Assembly: GCA_947474905.1 (NCBI GenBank)
Contig: CANJKQ010000076.1
Span: forward strand, 1 to 5,962
DNA: 5,962 nucleotides
Direction: 5' to 3'
From: Pseudomonadota bacterium
GTDB lineage: Bacteria; Pseudomonadota; Alphaproteobacteria; Sphingomonadales; Sphingomonadaceae
A program made the position numbers and the translations under genes. A model generated the notes under the pieces. It was not told where the DNA came from. It was given only the letters and a program-made list of their open reading frames with translations, and made no database searches. Of this stretch, positions 1 to 5,274 are shown piece after piece. The first letter of the stretch is position 1, and the number at the start of each line of letters is the position of its first letter.

Positions 1-376
1 CGTCTATCCCCTTGTCGGTGAGCCATTGATGCCACTCATCGACCTCCTGCCGCGTCTCCGCCTGCAAAGCGATATGATCGAATATGTCATAGGCGGGGTG
101 GGACACGGCAGGACGTGGCGGAAGACCAGGGGCCTCGAAGAAGGCGATCGTCGAGCCATCCTTCATCCGGAAGAAAATGTGAAAATAGGGGAAGGCGTCG
201 CCGGTCGAGGGAATCGTGTCATCGATGACGGTGCTGGCCAGCTCCATGCCCATGACGTTCATGTAGAAGTCGGCGGTCGCCTCAACGTCATGGGTCACCC
301 AGGCCGCATGGTTAAGCATGAGCGGAGTGAGCCGTGCCATTGAATCCGCAACCGCCGTGTCGGCAGTCATAACCAT
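1..376 (-). CDS. VOC-family protein (glyoxalase / dioxygenase fold), N-terminal part only
   Basis: The gene starts at the ATG at 376 and runs off the left edge; 125 residues are visible. The protein has the look of the vicinal oxygen chelate (VOC) fold. A first beta-alpha-beta-beta-beta module covers about residues 20-82 and begins LNHAAWVTHDVEATADFY; a second begins near residue 98 (FDHIALQ). Candidate metal ligands are His23, Glu81 (AFFEAPG) and His101; the fourth would be off-window. Known family members include glyoxalase I, methylmalonyl-CoA epimerase, fosfomycin-resistance enzymes and extradiol dioxygenases. The reaction cannot be chosen from this fragment. ATG 376 is preferred over ATG 370 and ATG 340 because AGAGGA lies six bases upstream. 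It follows leuD by 75 bases on the same strand, so it is probably co-transcribed or only weakly separated. The fold call is firm; the function is open. Confidence 0.85.
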   Translation of the reverse strand, partial: MVMTADTAVADSMARLTPLMLNHAAWVTHDVEATADFYMNVMGMELASTVIDDTIPSTGDAFPYFHIFFRMKDGSTIAFFEAPGLPPRPAVSHPAYDIFDHIALQAETRQEVDEWHQWLTDKGID

Positions 377-382
377 GGGAAA

Positions 383-388
383 TCCTCT
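383..388 (-). promoter_or_regulatory. Ribosome binding site of the VOC gene
   Basis: AGAGGA on the minus strand lies six bases before the ATG at 376. It decides the start in favour of 376 over the nearby in-frame ATGs at 370 and 340. Confidence 0.6.
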
Positions 389-406
389 CTGAATGGGAAT
401 GACTCC

Positions 407-416
407 TTGGTACCAA
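407..416. repeat. Perfect 10-base palindrome TTGGTACCAA
   Basis: TTGGTACCAA reads the same on both strands and sits in the leuD-VOC gap, 31 bases upstream of the VOC start. On the minus strand it overlaps an AAGGAG motif. It could be an operator half-buried in the leader or chance. The outer TTGG/CCAA resembles the arms of some FadR-type GntR sites, but the usual spacer is missing, so no regulator is assigned. Confidence 0.35.
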
Positions 417-451
417 AACGCCCCATGACCCGCTGTCCCCAATTTGCGGGA

Positions 452-1087
452 CTAACACGCGAGCCTACCGCGGAGAGCGATCGCGGGTATCGGTTCGCCT
501 ATGCTGTTCCGCCGCCTCCACGCTTCAATCTGTTCCCAGTGGTGCAGCGTTTCGCCAATCTCATCTCGCCCCTCCAGAAGCGCCGCCTTACGGCCGGCGT
601 CGATATCGAAGGTGAAGACATGGCCCAACGCGCACTCTATCCGCTGGAGAACCAGGTCGATCTTCACGAGGGCGGTGGCCGAGCTACCGACCAGAACCAG
701 AAGGAGATCATGGTCCTCGGGATCAAGGACGATCGGCAGAATACCGTTCTTGAAGCAGTTATTGTAGAAGATGTCTGCGAAGCTCTTCGCGATGATCGCG
801 CTGATGCCGAAATCGATCAGTGCCCATGGCGCATGCTCCCGACTTGAGCCGCAGCCAAAATTGTGGCCCGCGACCAAGATGCCCGCCTTTCGCCAAGGTT
901 CCTGATTGAGAATGAATGCCGGATTCTCGGTTCCATCATCGCGATACCGCATCCTAGCAAAAAGCGCGCCTCCAAGACCGGCCCGGCTGACCGTCTTGAG
1001 AAATTCGCCCGGCAAAATCTTGTCGGTATCGATGTTATCGAGCGGCAGGGGCGCGGCGATTGCCTCCAGATCGATGAATTTCCGCAT
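452..1087 (-). CDS. leuD: LeuD-type small subunit of an isopropylmalate dehydratase-family hydro-lyase
   Basis: This is the small (swivel-domain) subunit that pairs with the LeuC-type protein encoded just upstream to form a heterodimeric [4Fe-4S] hydro-lyase/isomerase of the aconitase superfamily. It is probably cytoplasmic. Counting from ATG 1087 it has 211 residues, a normal LeuD length. Landmarks are NIDTDKILPGEFL at residues 18-30, the hallmark NFGCGSSREHAPWAL at 76-90, SFADIFYNNCFKNGILP at 102-118, and FDIDAGRKAALLEGRDEIG at 160-178. All are LeuD-like. The classical reaction is 2-isopropylmalate to 3-isopropylmalate. Family relatives hydrate citraconate, dimethylmaleate or homoaconitate, and the substrate cannot be read from sequence alone. 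No leuA or leuB is adjacent, and the neighbours are a CoA-transferase and an HMG-CoA-lyase-like gene, so a catabolic substrate is plausible. The ATG overlaps the leuC stop by one base (TGATG). An in-frame GTG at 1090, one codon earlier, is an alternative start. Confidence 0.9.
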   Translation of the reverse strand: MRKFIDLEAIAAPLPLDNIDTDKILPGEFLKTVSRAGLGGALFARMRYRDDGTENPAFILNQEPWRKAGILVAGHNFGCGSSREHAPWALIDFGISAIIAKSFADIFYNNCFKNGILPIVLDPEDHDLLLVLVGSSATALVKIDLVLQRIECALGHVFTFDIDAGRKAALLEGRDEIGETLHHWEQIEAWRRRNSIGEPIPAIALRGRLAC

Positions 1088-2493
1088 CACGAATAGGTCC
1101 TGACATCGACAATCGCGCCGGCGACCGCCGCCGCTGCTGCCATGGCCGGCGACATAAGATGAGTCCTACCGCCAGGCCCCTGACGTCCCTCGAAATTGCG
1201 ATTGGACGTCGAGGCGCAGCGCTGTCCGGGCGACAAGCGGTCCGGGTTCATGCCCAGACACATCGAACAGCCCGCTTCCCGCCATTCAAATCCGGCATTA
1301 CGGACTATGTCGGCAAGACCTTCCTCCTCGGCTTGACGCTTCACACTGCCTGAACCGGGCACAACCAGCGCGCGTACACCGTCAGCAACATGACGACCGG
1401 CAGCAATCGCCGCGGCACTCCGCAGATCCTCGATCCGCCCGTTCGTACAACTGCCGATGAAGACGACATCGATCGGCAAACCCATGATCGCCTGCCCTTG
1501 CCGCAGGCCCATATAATCGAGCATGGCACGCGCCTGATCCTGACGGTGGGGAGGCAGGGCCTCAATGAGGGGTATCGTTTGGTCGACGCGGATCACGGCT
1601 TCCGGGGTGGTTCCCCATGTCACCATGGGGACGACTTCCCTGGCATCCACGAGAATCTCCCGATCGAATTTCGCCTCAGGATCAGAATAAAGGGTGCGCC
1701 AGCGCTCGCTCGCTCGCTCGTAAGCCGCGCCTGCCGTAACACCGGGTCTGTCTTTCAGAAATGCAAAAGTCTTGCTATCGGGGGCGATCAGACCCGCCCG
1801 CGCGCCGGCCTCGATCGACATGTTGCAGACCGTCATCCGCCCCGCCATGTCGAGATCCGTAATAGCCTGACCGGCATATTCGATGACATGACCGTTTCCG
1901 CCGGCGGTCCCGAGCTTCCCAATGATATGAAGGACCAGATCCTTCGCCGTTACACCGGTCGGAAGAATATTCTCGACCTGCACGCGTAGCGTGCGCGCCG
2001 GCTTTTGACGCAGCGTCTGGGTCGCAAGGACATGCTCTACTTCCGAGGTGCCGATGCCGAAGGCCAGGGCACCAAAGGCGCCATGGGTTGACGTGTGACT
2101 GTCCCCGCAGACGATCGTCATTCCGGGAAGCGTAAGCCCAAGTTCCGGACCGATGACATGCACGATGCCCTGCGCTTCGCTGCGCAAGGGGACATAGGGA
2201 ACGCCGAATTCGACCACGTTATGTTCGAGGGTTTCGACCTGAATTCTGCTGTCCGGATCGCTGATCGGCCGATCACGATCTTCGGTCGGCACATTATGAT
2301 CCGCGACCGCGATCGTCAGCTCGGGGTGCGGCAGCTGTCTGCCCGCGAGGCGCAACCCTTCGAACGCCTGCGGACTGGTGACCTCATTCACCAGATGACG
2401 GTCGATCTGAAGAAGCCATGACCCATCATCGAGCTCGAGGATAGCGTGAGCATCCCAGATCTTTTCGAACAGCGTGCGTGGCTTGGTCATCAT
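1087..2493 (-). CDS. leuC: LeuC-type large subunit of an isopropylmalate dehydratase-family hydro-lyase
   Basis: This is the iron-sulfur catalytic subunit of an aconitase-superfamily hydro-lyase, partner of the LeuD-type protein downstream. From ATG 2493 it has 468 residues, against about 466 for E. coli LeuC. The three cluster cysteines are present at 349 (FIGSCTNGR), 409 and 412 (AGCSMC), two positions from the E. coli numbering 347/407/410. Other family signatures are [20 protein letters not shown] at 129-148, EVEHVLATQ at 151-159, [16 protein letters not shown] at 224-239 and the C-terminal [16 protein letters not shown] at 426-441. The SCTN motif is followed by Gly351 where, from memory, many housekeeping proteobacterial LeuC proteins have Ser. 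This mildly favours a paralogue with another substrate. The reading frame stays open upstream to 2694, but that part overlaps the lyase gene and does not look like LeuC. The start overlaps the lyase stop as ATGA, and a second ATG follows at 2490. Confidence 0.92.
   Translation of the reverse strand: MMTKPRTLFEKIWDAHAILELDDGSWLLQIDRHLVNEVTSPQAFEGLRLAGRQLPHPELTIAVADHNVPTEDRDRPISDPDSRIQVETLEHNVVEFGVPYVPLRSEAQGIVHVIGPELGLTLPGMTIVCGDSHTSTHGAFGALAFGIGTSEVEHVLATQTLRQKPARTLRVQVENILPTGVTAKDLVLHIIGKLGTAGGNGHVIEYAGQAITDLDMAGRMTVCNMSIEAGARAGLIAPDSKTFAFLKDRPGVTAGAAYERASERWRTLYSDPEAKFDREILVDAREVVPMVTWGTTPEAVIRVDQTIPLIEALPPHRQDQARAMLDYMGLRQGQAIMGLPIDVVFIGSCTNGRIEDLRSAAAIAAGRHVADGVRALVVPGSGSVKRQAEEEGLADIVRNAGFEWREAGCSMCLGMNPDRLSPGQRCASTSNRNFEGRQGPGGRTHLMSPAMAAAAAVAGAIVDVRTYS
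1098..1101 (-). promoter_or_regulatory. Possible ribosome binding site of leuD, inside leuC
   Basis: AGGA lies within the last codons of leuC. It is seven bases before GTG 1090 and ten before ATG 1087. The spacing favours the GTG, while codon preference favours the ATG. The two proteins would differ by one residue. Confidence 0.4.
1703..1720. repeat. Tetranucleotide tandem repeat (CGCT, 4.5 copies) inside leuC
   Basis: Eighteen bases made of four and a half CGCT units lie within the leuC coding region and encode about residues 259-264 (ERASER). The unit is not a multiple of three, so slippage by one unit would shift the frame. The number of copies is low and the repeat is probably incidental. 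Confidence 0.5.
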
Positions 2494-3410
2494 GCCGTCT
2501 CCACCCGGCGCGCCTGTGCGTTCAATGCGTCCCGGACCCGACCTCCCACACAGGCGCCAGGCAGCGTCGCGGCGCTGCCCGCGGCCTCCAGCAGCTTGGG
2601 GAGATCGATCCCCGTCGCGACGCCCATTGTGCCGAAGGTCCAGACCAAGTCTTCGGTCGCGACATTCCCGGTGGCTCCCGGGGCGAAAGGACAACCGCCA
2701 AGCCCGCCAATGGATGAATCGATCACGGCCACACCGGCATTGAAGGCGGCCAGCGCGTTGGCGACGCCCAACCCATAGGTGTCATGACCATGAAAAGCCC
2801 ATTGGCGGATTTGCGGGAAGAGTCGCCTTGCGCCCTGGAACAAATCGCCCACCTTGTCGGGCGTCACGCGCCCAGTGGTATCGCACAGGCAGAATTCGGC
2901 CTCCGCTGAAACCGCCGCGAGAGACCCGATAAGATCCAAGGTCGCTACCGGATCGACGGGCCCATCGAATGGACAATCGAAGGAGGTGGCGAGGTTGAGA
3001 CGAATTCGCGTGCCCTCGGGAAGCAGTGCGACGATGGCTCGGAAATCCTCGACCGACTCTTGTGGCGTCCGCAGCACGTTGCTCTGATTATGCTTGGGGG
3101 AAACAGAAAGGACGAAGGCAAGATGCCGTGCGTCTGCCGCGAGCGCGCGCTCTGCCTGGCGCTGGCTCGGAACGAGGACCTGTACGTCCAGGCCCGGCTT
3201 TGTCGCGCAATAGGCCAGTAATTCCGGTGCATCCGCCATTTGCGGAACAGCCCGCGGGCTGACAAATGCCGTTGCTTCCATCCGCCGGATACCGGCATCG
3301 TAAAGCTTATCGATCAAGTCTGCCTTCTGCTCGGTCGGAATGAACTGGTCGATCGGCTGGAAACCATCCCTGGGCCCGACCTCTACGACCGATACAGACG
3401 CGGCGCTCAT
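2490..3410 (-). CDS. HMG-CoA lyase-like enzyme (DRE-TIM metallolyase family)
   Basis: The 306-residue protein matches bacterial hydroxymethylglutaryl-CoA lyases, which split HMG-CoA into acetyl-CoA and acetoacetate on a divalent-metal TIM barrel. The catalytic set is present: Arg14-Asp15 in [10 protein letters not shown] (residues 9-18), Glu45 before [13 protein letters not shown] (48-60), the metal-binding His207 and His209 in FHGHDTYG, Cys240 in the mobile loop [14 protein letters not shown] (236-249), and Asn249. These correspond to human R41, D42, E72, H233, H235, C266 and N275. One deviation stands out: the usual GLQN after the catalytic Asp is GFQP here, close to the substrate pocket. 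With a CoA-transferase just upstream and LeuCD just downstream, a related 3-hydroxyacyl-CoA such as a citramalyl-CoA type compound is a reasonable alternative substrate. The start ATG overlaps the transferase stop (ATGA), with GGAG seven bases before it. Family is sure; exact substrate is not. Confidence 0.88.
   Translation of the reverse strand: MSAASVSVVEVGPRDGFQPIDQFIPTEQKADLIDKLYDAGIRRMEATAFVSPRAVPQMADAPELLAYCATKPGLDVQVLVPSQRQAERALAADARHLAFVLSVSPKHNQSNVLRTPQESVEDFRAIVALLPEGTRIRLNLATSFDCPFDGPVDPVATLDLIGSLAAVSAEAEFCLCDTTGRVTPDKVGDLFQGARRLFPQIRQWAFHGHDTYGLGVANALAAFNAGVAVIDSSIGGLGGCPFAPGATGNVATEDLVWTFGTMGVATGIDLPKLLEAAGSAATLPGACVGGRVRDALNAQARRVETA
2499..2502 (-). promoter_or_regulatory. Ribosome binding site of leuC, inside the lyase gene
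   Basis: GGAG lies five bases before ATG 2493 and eight before ATG 2490. It supports a leuC start at this ATGATG pair and not at the far upstream open frame. The second ATG has the more usual spacing, which would give 467 residues. Confidence 0.5.
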
Positions 3411-4639
3411 TTCAACACTCCAGCACGCTCGAGTTCGAGAAGGCGCAGCTCGTCATAGCCGAGCAATTCCCTTGCGACCGAACGGCTATCAGCGCCGATG
3501 TCCGGTCCGGTGTTGCGCACCTGCCCGGCACCGTCAGGGAAATGCGGCACGATACCCGGATGAAGGACGGTACCGAGCAGGGGATCGTCCACTTCGCGTA
3601 CCATGCCGCGCGCACGATATTGAGGATCCGCCGCAATATCCTCGGCCGTGTACACCTTTGACGCGGGGATATCGGCATCGGCAAGCAACTTCGAGAGCGC
3701 TTCCGCAGGATGACGACGGCTCCACTGCTCGATCAACGCATCAAGCTCGCGCGCGTTTTGCACGCGGTGGGCGTTCCCTTGGAAGCGCGGATCGTCAAGC
3801 AGGTCGCTTCGGTCCATGAGACCAAGCAATTTGGCGAAAAGCGGCTCGGAGTTGGCAGCTATAAGAATCCACTGCCCATCGGCGGTCGGATAGGCGTTGG
3901 ACGGGGCAGCAGTGGCGATCGCGCCTCCTGTCGGCTGTTTGACTTTGCCAAGCGCCCCGAACTCCGGAAGCATGCCTTCCATCAGGCTGAGCACGCTCTC
4001 TGTCAGCGCGACGTCCACAGTCTGGAAGCGCAAGTCGGACCCAAATCTCTCCCGGCGCCAAAGGGCCGAGACGATGCCGAAGGCGGCGTATAGCCCCGCC
4101 AGCGAATCTCCGACGCTGACACCTACCCGGACGGGAGGAAGGTCGTAGGTCCCCGGCGGATGGTTGGTCAGATGTCGAATGCCCCCAATCGCTTCACCGA
4201 TGACACCAAAGGCGGCTTGATTACGTCCCGGCCCACTTTGGCCATAGCCTGAGACATGGGCGACGATCAGGTCCGGCCGTCGCTGCCGCAGCACTTCTGG
4301 CGCCAGTCCCATCTTGGCGAGCTGGCCAGGACGAAAATTCTCCACCACCACGTCGCAATGCTCGACGAGGTCGAGCAGGACATCCCGGCCCGCCTTCGCC
4401 TTGAGGTCGAGCGCGACGCTGCGCTTGTTGCGCCCATGGACCGACCACCATAAGGATCGTCCATCCACCTGAGCGCCCCATTGCCGCACGGGATCGCCTT
4501 GAGGTGGCTCGATCTTGATGATCTCGGCGCCCAGATCCCCAAGCAAGCGCGTACAGAAAGGCGCGGCTACGAAATGTCCGATTTCCAGCACTCGGATGCC
4601 TGACAGCACGCCACCCGCGCCCTCCTGCTCATAACTCAT
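3407..4639 (-). CDS. Family III CoA-transferase (CaiB/BaiF type)
   Basis: The 410-residue protein is a full-length CaiB/BaiF (formyl-CoA transferase-like) enzyme, which moves CoA between carboxylic acids through an aspartyl-CoA thioester. The N-terminal part carries the family signatures GIRVLEIGHFVAAPF (residues 14-28), LLGDLGAEIIKIEPPQGDP (32-50), NKRSVALDLK (71-80) and VVENFRPGQLAKMGL (98-112). The catalytic Asp is most likely Asp178 in VSVGDSLAGLYAA. The C-terminal part has DDPRFQGNAHRVQNARELD (282-300) and the ADIPASKVYTAEDI region (322-335). Family members act on formate/oxalate, carnitine, benzylsuccinate, mesaconate, citramalate and glutarate/HMG, among others; the substrate here is not evident. 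The lyase gene directly downstream suggests that the transferase makes the CoA ester which the lyase then cleaves. The start ATG overlaps the upstream stop as ATGA, with only a weak, very close GGTGGA (4643-4648) as ribosome binding site, so it probably relies on coupling. Confidence 0.93.
   Translation of the reverse strand: MSYEQEGAGGVLSGIRVLEIGHFVAAPFCTRLLGDLGAEIIKIEPPQGDPVRQWGAQVDGRSLWWSVHGRNKRSVALDLKAKAGRDVLLDLVEHCDVVVENFRPGQLAKMGLAPEVLRQRRPDLIVAHVSGYGQSGPGRNQAAFGVIGEAIGGIRHLTNHPPGTYDLPPVRVGVSVGDSLAGLYAAFGIVSALWRRERFGSDLRFQTVDVALTESVLSLMEGMLPEFGALGKVKQPTGGAIATAAPSNAYPTADGQWILIAANSEPLFAKLLGLMDRSDLLDDPRFQGNAHRVQNARELDALIEQWSRRHPAEALSKLLADADIPASKVYTAEDIAADPQYRARGMVREVDDPLLGTVLHPGIVPHFPDGAGQVRNTGPDIGADSRSVARELLGYDELRLLELERAGVLK
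3418..3421 (-). promoter_or_regulatory. Ribosome binding site of the HMG-CoA lyase-like gene
   Basis: GGAG lies seven bases before ATG 3410, inside the last codons of the CoA-transferase gene. This fixes the lyase start and supports coupled translation of the two genes. Confidence 0.6.
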
Positions 4640-5274
4640 GCGTCCACCGCGTCTTTCGCTGCGCTGCTCAACTGCTTGTAGTTGCCAACCCGCGCCGGAT
4701 CGACGTTGAGTGGCCGCCGATAAGAGGGGTCGAGTTCGTTGCGGCTAGGCTGCGGGGCAGTTTCAGCCACCTTGAACTCGAATGGTTGCAGGCAATCATA
4801 ATTCGGACCGCCCTCCGCCGTTTTCGAGCCTTCGATCGTGTTGATAGAGGGCGCAACCCAGTCAACGATATATTCGCGGGCAACGATGCCCCATTTGCCA
4901 TCCCGCTTTTCCATCCGATCAATGTAACGACCGCCAATGGCGCTGAACGGGGCGCCAGTCTTGTTCATTCCGGAATAGGACAGGTAGGTCTCGCAATGAG
5001 CGACGTCGCCGTCGATCCAGGCGAGGTGATTACCGATCATATGCTGGGTCGCACTATGGTTTTCCGAATGCATCTTGCTGACCCAGGTCCAGAACTCGTC
5101 CGGCGATCCCACAAACATACTGTGATCGTCGATCGCATCCCCATGATAGGCGGACAGCACCATCTCTTTGTCGAGGCGGTCGACGCCTCGGCAGTAGCGG
5201 TTCACGACATCGAGGATCTCCTGCCGATCCATGAGATAGGTCAGCTTCTCCTGCATCTCTTCAAGCGTCATCAT
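4636..5274 (-). CDS. SnoaL-like / NTF2-fold protein with a C-terminal extension
   Basis: The 212-residue protein begins with an alpha-helical segment and DRQEILDVVNRYCRGVDRLD (residues 16-35), the classic opening of the SnoaL-like branch of the NTF2 cone fold. Asp32 and His78 (SATQHMIGNH, 74-83) match the Asp-His pair of scytalone dehydratase and LinA-type dehydratases/dehydrochlorinases; I place them by pattern, not alignment. The fold's beta strands continue through AHCETYLSYSG (92-102), GGRYIDRMEKRDGKWGIVAREYIVDWV (114-140). A tail of about 70 residues follows, rich in Pro, Asn and Ser, with no recognised motif. Many family members are about 130-160 residues, so the tail is notable. Likely roles are a dehydratase, an isomerase or a non-catalytic binding protein in the same catabolic route. 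The start at 5274 overlaps the preceding stop (ATGA) and has GGAG nine bases upstream; a second ATG follows immediately. Confidence 0.82.
   Translation of the reverse strand: MMTLEEMQEKLTYLMDRQEILDVVNRYCRGVDRLDKEMVLSAYHGDAIDDHSMFVGSPDEFWTWVSKMHSENHSATQHMIGNHLAWIDGDVAHCETYLSYSGMNKTGAPFSAIGGRYIDRMEKRDGKWGIVAREYIVDWVAPSINTIEGSKTAEGGPNYDCLQPFEFKVAETAPQPSRNELDPSYRRPLNVDPARVGNYKQLSSAAKDAVDA

Larger units (their letters stand above)
377..451 (-). other. Intergenic gap between leuD-like and VOC genes
   Basis: This 75-base stretch is the only real gap between genes in the window. It holds the VOC ribosome binding site (383-388), a second AAGGAG at 403-408 with no start codon at a suitable distance, the palindrome at 407-416, and a weak five-base-pair inverted repeat (429-433 with 446-450, 12-base loop). 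I see no sigma-70-like -35/-10 pair and no hairpin followed directly by a T-run. Read-through from leuD into the VOC gene is therefore the simplest reading. Confidence 0.5.

Noticed and set aside
429..450. Inverted repeat as a terminator after leuD
   Set aside because: The stem is only five base pairs with a 12-base loop, and no T-run follows directly. It would be too weak for a rho-independent terminator.
377..451. Promoter for the VOC gene
   Set aside because: No -35/-10 pair with reasonable spacing could be found in the gap.
407..847. Open frame of 146 codons on the plus strand
   Set aside because: It is antisense to leuD. It does not resemble any protein I know and has no ribosome binding site of note.
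1390..1989. Open frame of 199 codons on the plus strand
   Set aside because: It lies wholly antisense to leuC, has no recognisable family pattern, and is expected by chance opposite a GC-rich gene.
2494..2694. Upstream extension of leuC to 2694
   Set aside because: These 67 extra codons are Arg/Gly-rich, overlap the well-supported lyase gene in another frame and do not match LeuC. The ATG at 2493 gives the normal family length.
3340..3819. Open frame of 159 codons on the plus strand
   Set aside because: It is antisense to the CoA-transferase and lyase genes and very Arg/Pro-rich, typical of a shadow frame.
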